From: Paenibacillus lupini
Lineage (GTDB): Bacteria > Bacillota > Bacilli > Paenibacillales > Paenibacillaceae
Length of the DNA: 64,000 nt
Reading direction: 5' to 3'
Assembly: GCF_011761355.1 (NCBI RefSeq)
Contig: NZ_JAASRW010000003.1
Span: forward strand, 333,188-397,187
Shown: piece after piece, positions 50,679 through 59,389 of the stretch
How positions within the stretch are numbered: the stretch's first letter is position 1
Layout: every line of letters starts with the position of its first letter
Notes under the pieces: model-generated
Database searches by the model: none
Told to the model about the DNA's origin: nothing
Seen by the model: only the letters and a program-made list of their open reading frames with translations
Made by a program: the position numbers and the translations under genes

Positions 50679-52160
50679 TCAGTTTGAGACATTCTTAAAA
50701 ATAATTACCGTTTTTTTGCTGGCCAGGTACTCAACAGAGGCGTTCAACTGCTCCGACACAAAGCGTACCGGCACAAACGAAGTGTTGTTTTTTTGCAATA
50801 GGGGAGCATCGTACGTGATGGATTGCTGGTTCACTTGAACTTTTTTGCTGCCTAAGCCCCATCGAATGGTAATTCCGTCTTTTTTGATCGTAACCATTTT
50901 CGTGCTCTGATTCCAACTTACTGTTGCCCCAAGTTTTTCGGATATGAAACGGATCGGTACATAGGTTCGATTGTTTTGAATAAATGGAGCAGACATTATG
51001 GTGTAAGGCTTATCGCCTAAGTAGGCCGTTTTGCTCCCGATAACCAATCGCTGTGCCAGGCTCTGCGATCCGGCGTAATCTGCGTCAAGTTTGTCAAAGA
51101 TCTGGCTTGTTGGAGTTTTCGGGGATAAATCCAGATAGTTGCCGTCAAGCTTCAACTGAGAACCGTATTCCATTAAGTTTTCAAATTTATGATTTTGAAT
51201 CGGTGATAAATCCCATACCCGATTGTTGCTTAAGTAAAGGGTGCTTAAGGATTTTAAATTCCTTAATGGTTCCAAATTCCAGACACAATTATTGTCCAGA
51301 TAGAGTGTACTAAGATTGGTCAAATTTCTTAAAGGGTCCAGATCTTTAATCTTATTGGATGATAAATACAATAAACCCAAGCTCTTTAATGAAGCCAGTG
51401 GAGTAAGGCTTTCGATATTATTGTTCATGGCAGAGAGACTCATAAGATGATTGAGTGTTGTCAGAGGACTAAGATTCGAAACCTGATTACCGTCAATTGC
51501 CAGGTGGGTTAGTCCTTTGGCAAGCGACTTAAGAGGAGTTAAATCTTTGACTTTGGTATTAGAGATCTCCAAATAAGTCAGTTTAGTCAACTTGCTTACC
51601 GGTGCAATATTCTCTATCGCATTTCCATTTACAATTAAAGATGCTAGATTCTCAGCCCCGGAAAGCGCCTCTATATTCGAAATTTTATTATTTTCGGCAT
51701 TTAGATCAATCATGTTGGGTAATTGTTTCATGACATCCAATGATGAAACTTGGTTGTAGCTAATATCTACAAATCGCAAATCCTTCAACGACGATAGAGC
51801 CTCAATAGAGGAGATTTGATTGACGTGAAGCATGAGTGTGCGAACCTTGGTAAGAGACTTTAACGGTGTTAGATCTGTAATGTCATTATAGCTCATATGA
51901 ATCTCTGTTAAATTAACAGCATACTCTAGTCCTCGCAGGTCCTTAATGTTCTTGTGGTTTGCAGTTAAAACGGTAAGGGATTGCATATCCGCTTGAGTAA
52001 GCGGTTCGTCGTTTGTTTTACCCAAAGACAATCTAATGGCTTTTTCGAGATTGGCGTCATAAAAGGTTGGCTCCTCGCTGGATGGCTCCATGTACGCTAG
52101 TCCCGGATAACTCAAACAAAGGGTCGTAATTAAAAACAGTACAGCGATAACTCTATTCAT
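50679..52160 (-). CDS. Secreted leucine-rich-repeat protein with copper-amine-oxidase-like C-terminal domain
   Basis: A 493-residue exported protein. A signal peptide (NRVIAVLFLITTLCLSYPGLAY) is followed by about eleven internalin-type LRRs of 22 residues (pattern L..L..L.LS.N.I.D..PL). From about residue 375 there is a Cu_amine_oxidN1 domain in two halves (NNRTYVPIRFISEKLGATVSW and NNTSFVPVRFVSEQLNASVEY), which binds cell-wall structures in Bacillota. ATG 52160 is the start. It is probably a cell-surface protein for protein-protein contacts. Monocistronic. LRR number may vary between strains. Confidence 0.9.
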   Translation of the reverse strand: MNRVIAVLFLITTLCLSYPGLAYMEPSSEEPTFYDANLEKAIRLSLGKTNDEPLTQADMQSLTVLTANHKNIKDLRGLEYAVNLTEIHMSYNDITDLTPLKSLTKVRTLMLHVNQISSIEALSSLKDLRFVDISYNQVSSLDVMKQLPNMIDLNAENNKISNIEALSGAENLASLIVNGNAIENIAPVSKLTKLTYLEISNTKVKDLTPLKSLAKGLTHLAIDGNQVSNLSPLTTLNHLMSLSAMNNNIESLTPLASLKSLGLLYLSSNKIKDLDPLRNLTNLSTLYLDNNCVWNLEPLRNLKSLSTLYLSNNRVWDLSPIQNHKFENLMEYGSQLKLDGNYLDLSPKTPTSQIFDKLDADYAGSQSLAQRLVIGSKTAYLGDKPYTIMSAPFIQNNRTYVPIRFISEKLGATVSWNQSTKMVTIKKDGITIRWGLGSKKVQVNQQSITYDAPLLQKNNTSFVPVRFVSEQLNASVEYLASKKTVIIFKNVSN

Positions 52161-52355
52161 TTATCGATCTCCCGCATATTTTATTTGCTATAACAATATA
52201 GAGATATTAAATAGCAGTGTTCATAGGATATCGTATTTAGCCACTCCTCGCTACATTTGCAAGCGCAAGGCAGAAATTAGTAGATATAGGCATTGAAAAA
52301 CTATAAGAACAGATTATGATGGAGAGGTAGCTAGAATCAGGGAGGGGTCAAGGGA

Positions 52356-54464
52356 ATGAGTCAATATGATGCAGATTCTCTGTTGAAAGCGATTACGGAT
52401 AGAATGATTCCTAAGGATGATTGGCAGTCAGCGAGTGAAGCTGGCGTTTTAACCTATTTGGAGCAATATGCCGCGACAGGTGCAGCAGATTGGACGAAGG
52501 TTATTGAACCGGGACTCCGCTCCATGGAGGAGGAAGCATTAAAGCTTCATGGAACGCCATTTTCAAATTTATCGGCTAATGAGCAAGATGAACTGTTAAA
52601 GAAGGCGGAGCTTGATGCTTTTCAGGACTGGCCTGTTTCGTCAAAGCTATTTTTTGATACGTTATTGAATCTATCCGCAGAAGGTTACTATGGAACTCCG
52701 GAAGCGGGAGGTAATATAAATGGTCAGTCATGGGATATGATAGGTTTTCGTCCAGGCCCCGTGGAAGGAGCGGCTGCGCCAGCTCCTGAAGCTGAGTTGC
52801 CGCAAAAATCACTTGAACAGCTGCGGGATCGGTATGATGCTGTTGTGATTGGATCCGGAGCAGGGGGATCGGTAGCTGCGGCTGTCCTTGCCGAAGCGGG
52901 AATGCAGGTGCTTGTCGTCGAGCGCGGCAGCTGGCTGCAATACGATCAGGTTGGCAGGGATCACCTGCGGAATCACCGGATTAGCAAATATGGGCATAAC
53001 ACAGGACCGGATGTGGAAGGGAACCCTCGCACGATTGCACTCGCGAATGGCAGCGAGCGAATGACGCTGCCTATTGATGGTGATTACCACAATAATGCGA
53101 TGACGGTTGGGGGAGGTACACGGGTTTATGGGGCGCAGGCGTGGCGGTTTCATTCGGATGATTTCCGTATGGCAAGCCGTTACGGAGTGCCAGAAGGGAG
53201 CTCATTAAGCGATTGGCCGATCCATTATGAAGATCTTGAACCTTATTACGAGCGTGCGGAATGGGAGGTTGGCGTATCCGGTGATGGGAATGCCCATCCT
53301 GGGAGAGGCAAACGTCACAATGCTTATCCCATGCCGGCTATGCCTCTGACGCTGGAAGCCGAGCGGTTAGCCCGCGCTGCCCAAAAGCTGGGATGGCACT
53401 ACGGGGCGGTACCGCTTCTTATTAACTCCGTTGAAAGGGATGGCAGGCAGGCTTGCGGCAGATGTGGTCAATGCGTTGGATTTGCTTGTCCGACGAACAG
53501 CAAGAACGGCGGGCACAACACCATGCTGGTAAGAGCATTAGCTACAGGCAGTTGCGATCTGATCTGCGATACGATGGTCGAGCATATCGACACCGAAGGA
53601 GGAAGGCATGCGACCGGTGTTCGCCTTGTGCAGCAATCGAATGGTTCGACCCATCGGCGGCAAATACGGGCAGGGCATATTGTCGTTGCTGCGGGAGCGA
53701 TAGAAAGTGCGCGGCTCCTTCTGAATTCCACAAGCGATGCGGAGCCAGACGGAATCGGCAATCGGAACGGCCAAGTTGGCAGGAACCTGCAAGGTCATGT
53801 TTATTCCGGCGCTTATGGGATTTTTGACGAGATCGTTCAAGACGGCCTTGGTCCAGGGGTCAGCATAGCGAGTTTCAGCTCTGAACATAGCAATAAGGGG
53901 ATTATTGGCGGGGGACTGCTGGCAAACGAGTTTACCCGGCTGCCTCTTATTCACTGGTATCGGGCACTTTCGCCGAATGCGGCAAGATGGGGAATCAAAG
54001 GCAAGGAGACAATGCGCGATACTTTCTTGCGCACGAGTCAAATTCAAGGCCCGATTCAAGAGATTCCAAACGCCGATTCCAGGGTGCTGCTGTCGAAGTC
54101 GGTTAAGGACCGTTTTGGCATACCGGTTGCAGCGCTTTCTGGCAGCGTTCATCCCGAGTCCCTTCGAGCGTCGGCAGTAAATGGAGAGCAGGCTGAGAAG
54201 TGGCTTTGGGCTGCCGGAGCGCGTGAAGTGTGGCAAACCAAGCCCGGTGGAGGGTTAAGTGGAGGACAACATCAGGCAGGTACACTTCGTATGGGGAATG
54301 ATCCTGCGACATCCGTTACTGATCCATCTGGCCGCGTGCACGGCTATGACAATCTGTGGGTGAGTGATGGCTCCGTTCACGTAACAAACGGCGGCGTTAA
54401 CCCGGTGCTGACGATTATGGCCTTGGCTTTCCGTACTGCGGAAAACCTGGTGAAACTGGGCTAG
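52356..54464 (+). CDS. GMC oxidoreductase fused to a gluconate-2-dehydrogenase subunit-3-like domain
   Basis: A 702-residue protein. The first roughly 140 residues (LLKAITDRMIPKDDWQSASEAGVLTYLEQYA) resemble the small subunit of membrane gluconate dehydrogenases. From about 160 a Rossmann FAD domain begins, DAVVIGSGAGGSVAAAVLAEAGMQVLVVERG, with GGGTRVYGAQAWRF and the C-terminal GGVNPVLTIMALAFRTAENL (active-site His region before it). No Tat signal is visible, although subunit 3 usually carries one. ATG 52356 follows GGGAGGGGTC. An RCC1 protein gene follows after 59 nt. Substrate is likely a sugar or polyol. Confidence 0.88.
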   Translation: MSQYDADSLLKAITDRMIPKDDWQSASEAGVLTYLEQYAATGAADWTKVIEPGLRSMEEEALKLHGTPFSNLSANEQDELLKKAELDAFQDWPVSSKLFFDTLLNLSAEGYYGTPEAGGNINGQSWDMIGFRPGPVEGAAAPAPEAELPQKSLEQLRDRYDAVVIGSGAGGSVAAAVLAEAGMQVLVVERGSWLQYDQVGRDHLRNHRISKYGHNTGPDVEGNPRTIALANGSERMTLPIDGDYHNNAMTVGGGTRVYGAQAWRFHSDDFRMASRYGVPEGSSLSDWPIHYEDLEPYYERAEWEVGVSGDGNAHPGRGKRHNAYPMPAMPLTLEAERLARAAQKLGWHYGAVPLLINSVERDGRQACGRCGQCVGFACPTNSKNGGHNTMLVRALATGSCDLICDTMVEHIDTEGGRHATGVRLVQQSNGSTHRRQIRAGHIVVAAGAIESARLLLNSTSDAEPDGIGNRNGQVGRNLQGHVYSGAYGIFDEIVQDGLGPGVSIASFSSEHSNKGIIGGGLLANEFTRLPLIHWYRALSPNAARWGIKGKETMRDTFLRTSQIQGPIQEIPNADSRVLLSKSVKDRFGIPVAALSGSVHPESLRASAVNGEQAEKWLWAAGAREVWQTKPGGGLSGGQHQAGTLRMGNDPATSVTDPSGRVHGYDNLWVSDGSVHVTNGGVNPVLTIMALAFRTAENLVKLG

Positions 54465-54523
54465 CCAATCTATTTAAAAAGCTATTGTGCTAGTAAAAAC
54501 GGACCTACATAGGAGGATCGAGC

Positions 54524-55738
54524 ATGGCATTTAAGCTATGGACTCGTTTAACGGCGTTATCTTTACTCTTCTTACTTGTGTTAGGTTCTTCGCCACTCGT
54601 GTTACAGAAGGCGAACGGAGCGGAGAAACGGGAAGTTGGCATGTCGGCAGGGGATTCCTTTGCCATTGTTTTGCAGAGTGACGGTACTGTATGGGGATGG
54701 GGAAGTAATGCTGCGGGTCAATTAGCAACGGGTCAAATCTCCAAGAAGGCATCGGCGCTGCCAATCCAAATTAAAGGGATTAAGAGCATTAACAAAATTG
54801 TCGCCGGCGGATCACATGCCTTTGCAATGGCGAATGGCAAGGTCTGGGGATGGGGGCTCAACCACTCAGGACAAGTAGGCATTGACTCCAGAGCGGAATA
54901 CATTATGCAGCCGACTTTAATCCCGCAATTGAAAGACGTCGTTTCTATTAGCGGAGGTAATTCTTATAATCTGGCCTTAACGAAAAAAGGCGCTGTACTC
55001 GCTTGGGGAGATAATACATCGGGTCAGCTTGGCACAGGGAATAATAAACTTAGCCGGGAGCCGGTAGAAGTGCCGGGATTAACACATGTTATCTCGATTT
55101 ATGCCGGGAATAAGACCTCCTATGCGATCCGTGATGACGGTACATTGTGGGCATGGGGAGATAATTCAGGCTATCAATTAGCGGACGGAACAAAGACTAA
55201 CCGGAATAAGCCTCTGCAGGTGAAAAATATTTCCTCCGTGCAGCAAGTAGCCAGCGGTTCATCTCCGCATACGGTCGTGCTGAAAAAGGATGGAACGGTT
55301 TGGACTTGGGGAGTAAATGGCAGCGGACAGCTTGGTAATGGCGGCGTCTCCGCTGTGCAGGTTCAGAAAAGCCCTGCCAGAGTTCAAGGGATCAGCGGTG
55401 TTGTTAAGGTTGCAGCCAGCAAGGGCAATACGCTTGCACTGACCAAGAACGGCGCGGTGTATATCTGGGGCGGCAACGAGATTGGACAGAGTGGTGGCGG
55501 GAAGAGCAGTCGAACAACACCATTTCATTTTCCCGGGTTAACCGGCGTTGTTGATGTAGCAGCTTCCTCTTCGAGAAGCTTCTACGCTTTAGATACGAAT
55601 GGTTACGTATGGGCATGGGGAGATAACGTGAATGGGATGATTGGAAATGGTATGGAGACGATCATCGACCCTAAGAATCCGGCAAAAATCGTTACTAATC
55701 ATAATCAGACGTCAGCTTATAGAGTAATGAAATTATAA
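54524..55738 (+). CDS. Secreted RCC1-repeat beta-propeller protein
   Basis: A 404-residue exported protein with a signal peptide (LTALSLLFLLVLGSSPLVL, cleavage near ANGA). Seven RCC1 repeats of about 50 residues follow, each with VWGWGSNAAGQLATG-type motifs (W-G-x-N-x-x-G-Q-L-G). RCC1 propellers bind proteins or sugars; here it is outside the cell. ATG 54524 follows AGGAGG. It is placed directly after the GMC gene, probably in the same transcript, and ends at a bidirectional terminator. No enzyme motif was found. Confidence 0.9.
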   Translation: MAFKLWTRLTALSLLFLLVLGSSPLVLQKANGAEKREVGMSAGDSFAIVLQSDGTVWGWGSNAAGQLATGQISKKASALPIQIKGIKSINKIVAGGSHAFAMANGKVWGWGLNHSGQVGIDSRAEYIMQPTLIPQLKDVVSISGGNSYNLALTKKGAVLAWGDNTSGQLGTGNNKLSREPVEVPGLTHVISIYAGNKTSYAIRDDGTLWAWGDNSGYQLADGTKTNRNKPLQVKNISSVQQVASGSSPHTVVLKKDGTVWTWGVNGSGQLGNGGVSAVQVQKSPARVQGISGVVKVAASKGNTLALTKNGAVYIWGGNEIGQSGGGKSSRTTPFHFPGLTGVVDVAASSSRSFYALDTNGYVWAWGDNVNGMIGNGMETIIDPKNPAKIVTNHNQTSAYRVMKL

Positions 55739-55752
55739 CAACAGTTTAGTGC

Positions 55753-55791
55753 AAAAAGGGAGAGTCACCTATCTGGTGGCTCTCCCTTTAA
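55753..55791. terminator. Bidirectional terminator between RCC1 and lipoprotein genes
   Basis: AAAAAGGGAGAGTCACC pairs with GGTGGCTCTCCCTTT. The stop of the minus-strand lipoprotein gene (55788-55790) lies within the right arm. Confidence 0.88.
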
Positions 55792-56120
55792 TCTATGAGC
55801 AGTCGGATCTCAAGCAAATCATAAGTTCCATCCGCTTGTTGGACGTAATGGACGGTGTACTTTCGGTTGATCGTAACCGTTCTCCAGAGTGTTTCTTTCA
55901 CATTAAGTTTAACGGTGCTTTTGAACTTCTTTTTATCCGGATATACAGCCAGAATCCAATAGTGCCCGTCATCCGTTGTTCCCTTATCAGTAACTACAAC
56001 ATTAGAGACAATCGCTCTTGCTTCTGCGGGATGATCTTCATGCTGGGAACAAGCAGCAAGCAGCAGACTAGCAACAAATAGAAGGATAAAAGTGCACCAT
56101 AGGTTTCTTTTCCAAATCAA
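55788..56120 (-). CDS. Small lipoprotein
   Basis: TTG 56120, 8 nt after AGGAGG, is preferred to ATG 56150; the product is 110 aa. The signal peptide (WKRNLWCTFILLFVASLLLAAC, read from residue 3) ends with lipobox LLAAC, so the protein is anchored on the outer membrane face. The mature part is beta-rich (ARAIVSNVVVTDKG, YWILAVYPDKKKFKS, YTVHYVQQADGTYDLLEIRL), as in small OB-like or YxeA-like domains. No family was assigned. Divergent from the TagO-like gene. Confidence 0.75.
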   Translation of the reverse strand: MIWKRNLWCTFILLFVASLLLAACSQHEDHPAEARAIVSNVVVTDKGTTDDGHYWILAVYPDKKKFKSTVKLNVKETLWRTVTINRKYTVHYVQQADGTYDLLEIRLLID

Positions 56121-56259
56121 TAATCGCACCTCCTGTCGATCTTTATACATTGCAGATACTTATTGGCGTCAGTGGATAGTCAGTGAAACATCAGTCGACA
56201 GTCTTCGAGCTAAAGGTATAATTAATAAATGAGGTATTTCTACAAATGGTGGTGATAGT

Positions 56260-57219
56260 ATTTTATATTTGATTGCTTTTCTGCTGTCTTTTGTGACGGT
56301 TCTCGTGTTAATTCCTCCATTCAGCAAGCTTGCGTTTAAAATCGATTTTGTGGACAAGCCTAGAAAAAATGTTGAGCGTAAACTGCACCGAAAGCCTATT
56401 CCACTTACGGCTGGTTATGCTATTTTTATTGGCTTTTTTGTTGCTTACTTAGTTGTCGTTCGGGATTTCTCTATGGAAACAGGGGCTATTTTTCTAGGTG
56501 GGCTATTGTTGCTGGCGATAGGTACACTAGATGATTGGTATAAGACAAAAGGGAAGGACTTCCCTGCTCTGCCCAAACTGATTGTTCAGCTCTCCGCTGC
56601 TATATTAGTCTATGCCGCAGGTGTTGTGTTTACCGGCTTCGTTAATCCGTTTTCTGGTGAATATATTGAGCTTCCTGTCTTTTTGCAGTTTATTTTAACC
56701 ACGCTGTGGATATTTGGGGTTACGACCGTCATCAACTTCTCGGATGGATTGGATGGACTAGCGGGCGGGTTGTCTGCTATATCTGCGATGACCTTGTTTA
56801 TTGTGGCGTTAACGATGGGGCAGTCGAACTCTGCTAGTATGGCAATTATTTTAGTAGGTATAACATTAGCGTATTTAAGATTCAACAAACCTCCGGCTAA
56901 AATATTTATGGGCGACGCGGGAGCTACTTTCCTCGGATTCATGCTCGCTGTGATTTCATTAGATGGGGCTTTCAAGCAAGCAACGGCTCTCTCTATCTTC
57001 ATTCCGATCCTTGCATTAGGCGTACCGATATTCGATAACCTGTATGTGATGATCAAACGATTTCTGCAAGGAAAAGCGATCTACCAGGCAGATGCTAGTC
57101 AGGCTCATTATCGTTTGCTGAGGGCGGGACTTAATCATAAGCAGGCTCTAATGGTACTGTGCTTAATGGGCACATGCATGGGCTTGTCCTCTATTATACT
57201 TATGCTGGTACAGGTGTAA
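56260..57219 (+). CDS. tagO: TagO/WecA-like undecaprenyl-phosphate sugar-1-phosphate transferase; possible ATT start
   Basis: An integral membrane enzyme of about 319 residues in the MraY/WecA superfamily that starts teichoic-acid or other cell-wall polymers on undecaprenyl phosphate. Motifs are FVDKPRKNVERKLHRKPIPLTAG, GTLDDWYKTKGKDFPALPKLIVQ, NFSDGLDGLAGGLSA and FMGDAGATFLGFML, then an HYRLLRAGLNHKQAL end. TTG 56269 gives MIAFLL. An in-frame ATT at 56260 after GGTGGTGAT would give MLYLIAFLL, closer to what I recall of relatives. No ATG is available. The tagO symbol is tentative because paralogues are common. Confidence 0.9.
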   Translation: MLYLIAFLLSFVTVLVLIPPFSKLAFKIDFVDKPRKNVERKLHRKPIPLTAGYAIFIGFFVAYLVVVRDFSMETGAIFLGGLLLLAIGTLDDWYKTKGKDFPALPKLIVQLSAAILVYAAGVVFTGFVNPFSGEYIELPVFLQFILTTLWIFGVTTVINFSDGLDGLAGGLSAISAMTLFIVALTMGQSNSASMAIILVGITLAYLRFNKPPAKIFMGDAGATFLGFMLAVISLDGAFKQATALSIFIPILALGVPIFDNLYVMIKRFLQGKAIYQADASQAHYRLLRAGLNHKQALMVLCLMGTCMGLSSIILMLVQV

Positions 57220-57246
57220 GAGGTAGTCAGTAGGGGCGAAAGCACG

Positions 57247-57290
57247 AAAAACAGAGTACGGCGAGAAAAGACGCTGTACTCTGTTTTTTT
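57247..57290 (+). terminator. Terminator of the CAGAG...GGCGAGA family (copy 4)
   Basis: AAACAGAGTACGGC pairs with GCTGTACTCTGTTT around GAGAAAAGAC, followed by TTTTTTT. Confidence 0.9.
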
Positions 57291-57418
57291 GTTTTTTTAA
57301 TATAGTTAATTCAACTGGGCTTTGGAAGACAAAAACGTCGGGCATTCCTCGATGTTTATATTGTTAAATTCCGATAGGGATGATAGTATATAGAAAAATA
57401 TGTAAGGGAGTGGATGGA

Positions 57419-58075
57419 ATGAGTAAGCCGTTTTTAGTTATTGTTGGAGCAGGACAGGGAGTGAGTGCCGCCGTCGCGCGTAAATTTGGATCCGAAGGGT
57501 TCCGGGTTGCACTTATCGCACGTAATCAAGGTTCTTTGGATACGTTAGTGGATAATCTTAAGGATGAGGCTGTCGAGGCGTTTGCTATAACTGCGGATGC
57601 AACGAACACAGAGTCGGTCGAAAATGCATTTCAGGTTATTAGAGAACAGTTCGGCACGCCGGATGTATTGCTCTACAATGCGGCTGTCATTTCACAATCC
57701 ACGGTTTCTAACTTAAACGAACAGCAATTAATTGATGAATTTAAAGTAAATGTCGTTGGCGCGTTGACGAGCGTTAAGCAGGTAGTACCGGCATTTGTGG
57801 AACGCAGAGAAGGGACGATTCTTATTACAGGTGGTGGAATTGCGATCACTCCGAATCCTGAATATGCTTCGTTATCGATCGGTAAAGCTGGGGTCCGCTC
57901 GCTCACTTATTCTTTAGCTCAGGAGCTGAAGGCTCACAATGTCTACGTTGGTACAGTCTCAATTGGCGGGTATGTAGCTAAAGGCACGTTTTATGATCCG
58001 GATCAAATTGCCGAGAAGTACTGGGAGCTGTATCAAGAGCGCAACGAAGTGGAGTATGTGTATGCCCAGTCTTAA
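57419..58075 (+). CDS. Short-chain dehydrogenase/reductase
   Basis: ATG 57419 after AAGGGAG is preferred to ATG 57380; the product is 218 aa. The NAD(P)-binding start is FLVIVGAGQGVSAAVARKFGSEG, with LLYNAAV (NNAG-like) and the segment ILITGGGIAITPNPEYASLSIGKAGVRSL, where the catalytic Y-x-x-x-K appears as Y-A-S-L-S-I-G-K, i.e. with the Tyr-Lys spacing lengthened. It is short for an SDR. The reaction is unknown. Monocistronic. Confidence 0.88.
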   Translation: MSKPFLVIVGAGQGVSAAVARKFGSEGFRVALIARNQGSLDTLVDNLKDEAVEAFAITADATNTESVENAFQVIREQFGTPDVLLYNAAVISQSTVSNLNEQQLIDEFKVNVVGALTSVKQVVPAFVERREGTILITGGGIAITPNPEYASLSIGKAGVRSLTYSLAQELKAHNVYVGTVSIGGYVAKGTFYDPDQIAEKYWELYQERNEVEYVYAQS

Positions 58076-58116
58076 AGTACTGAGTAAGGGCCCAGATTTG
58101 ATTTATATCTAACTTT

Positions 58117-58151
58117 AAGGGTACATCGCTGCATATGCGATGTACCCTTTC
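58117..58151 (+). terminator. Terminator after the SDR gene
   Basis: AAGGGTACATCGC / GCGATGTACCCTTT hairpin with a short T run. Confidence 0.85.
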
Positions 58152-58165
58152 TGCAGTCATCAGTC

Positions 58166-58315
58166 TTATTCCACCTCGAATGTAACGACTAGCTCTGTGT
58201 TGAAATTCGCTAGATCAACACCCTTAGACGCGGTGTAGGGGTTAAAGTTACATGACTTTCCCCCGCCATAAGTTTTGCTGAAAATTATATCACATGACAA
58301 ACAATGAGATGTCAC
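58166..58315 (-). pseudogene. Possible 3' remnant of a gene (about 49 codons)
   Basis: On the minus strand a frame of 49 codons ends at 58166-58168 with a protein-like C-terminus (KTYGGGKSCNFNPYTAS then GVDLANFNTELVVTFEVE). It has no good start or ribosome binding site, and a stop codon lies just upstream. It could be the tail of a decayed gene or a short ORF from GTG. I do not recognise the family. Apart from this, 58152-58500 holds nothing I can name. Confidence 0.25.
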
Positions 58316-58500
58316 ATGAGAAGGTTACATACCTAGAAAATATTTGATACAAAACGTATCAAATAACAGTCATTATCCTGTATAATGCAAATGTATGACG
58401 GCCTATTAATCCGTTAAAAGGGGGATGAGCTTGATCGTTCTCTTCTTTGGGTTGGCAGAATAATGTAGTGTGTTTGGTTGGGTAATCATTTATGGATTAT

Positions 58501-58572
58501 GCTTACGAAGTAAGAATCATCACAATTAACCATTGATCATGGTTAGTTGGGTGATAATTCTTTTTAGGAGGG
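58501..58572 (+). promoter_or_regulatory. Single copy of the GCTTACGAAGTAAGAAT 5'-UTR element
   Basis: GCTTACGAAGTAAG (58501-58514), then AAGAATCATCAC paired with GTGATAATTCTT around an inner hairpin AACCAT-TGATC-ATGGTT, ending TTTTTAGGAGG at 58572. The element is immediately upstream of an ATT-started secreted protein gene. Stem sequences differ from those at 36473 and 10651, but pairing is kept. Confidence 0.7.
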
Positions 58573-58578
58573 ATTTCT

Positions 58579-59172
58579 ATTACGTTTTCATTTGGAAGCA
58601 CATTCAAAAAAAGCGTCACGCTATTGCTCGTCGCCGCGATCACTTTGGTGGTGGTCGCGTTGTTTGGAGGACCATTCGCGAGCGCAGAGCCTCAGGAACA
58701 CGTCTATGATGTTTATCTGAAGCTCGAAGGCTTTAGCGGAGACTCCGTTACGAAGGGTTATGAGAAGTGGATTGCACTAAATGACAACGTCAAGTTTGGG
58801 GTGGAAAACACATCCGTAGTTGCTGGTTCAGGAACCGGTATAGCCATTAGTAAACCTACCTTCAATGGAATTCAATTCACGAAGCCGACCGATTCTGCCT
58901 CTATTCAACTCATGCAGGCAGCTGCGATGTCGACGGTTATTAAGAGCGCATCGATTGTATTCGTGAAGGCAGGTGCAACAGGTACGAAGCCTTTCCTGAC
59001 GGTTGACTTGACCGACGTCGTATTAAATTCTTATAGCTTTGATGGTGGCGTTGAAACGATAAAAGTCGGCTATTCATCTATTAACATGTCTTACACTGCT
59101 TTAAAAGCGGATGGTACGGCCGGTGCGACGATTAAGGGCGGCTTTGACCTCAAGAAGTTAATTAAAATTTAA
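58579..59172 (+). CDS. Secreted Hcp-fold (T6SS_HCP family) protein; ATT start
   Basis: The reading frame has an ATT at 58579, 6 nt after AGGAGGG, and no ATG/GTG/TTG until TTG 58624. The ATT start gives a full signal peptide (FKKSVTLLLVAAITLVVVAL, cleavage near ASA-EP); TTG 58624 would lose the basic region. The 197-residue product has the Hcp pattern: VYLKLEGFSGDSV, FTKPTDSASIQLMQAA, a strand pair, LTDVVLNSYSFDGG and IKVGYSSINMSY, then GGFDLKKLIKI. Hcp forms hexameric tubes in Gram-negative type VI secretion; this host lacks that machinery in view. The role here is unknown. Confidence 0.75.
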   Translation: MTFSFGSTFKKSVTLLLVAAITLVVVALFGGPFASAEPQEHVYDVYLKLEGFSGDSVTKGYEKWIALNDNVKFGVENTSVVAGSGTGIAISKPTFNGIQFTKPTDSASIQLMQAAAMSTVIKSASIVFVKAGATGTKPFLTVDLTDVVLNSYSFDGGVETIKVGYSSINMSYTALKADGTAGATIKGGFDLKKLIKI

Positions 59173-59211
59173 GCTGCACGTTCAATATAAGATACAGTGA
59201 ATATCCATAAG

Positions 59212-59253
59212 CAGGGCTGTAATTGGTAGCAACATGCTGCCAGTTACAGCCCT
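59212..59253 (+). terminator. Hairpin after the Hcp-fold gene
   Basis: AGGGCTGTAATTGGTAGCA pairs with TGCTGCCAGTTACAGCCCT around ACA, followed by an imperfect T-rich stretch. Probably a terminator. Confidence 0.75.
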
Positions 59254-59307
59254 ATTTAGTGTTCTTTTTGGCCAATCATCAAAATAATATAATGAATATA
59301 TTTTATT

Positions 59308-59337
59308 TTGACATATTAGTTCTTCGCATAATATATT
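59308..59337 (+). promoter_or_regulatory. Promoter upstream of the enolase-superfamily gene
   Basis: TTGACA (59308-59313), an 18-nt spacer and TATATT (59332-59337). Confidence 0.5.
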
Positions 59338-59389
59338 GGATGAAGATGGAATTGATATAAAGCTGACTAAATAATAGGGAGTGATATGA

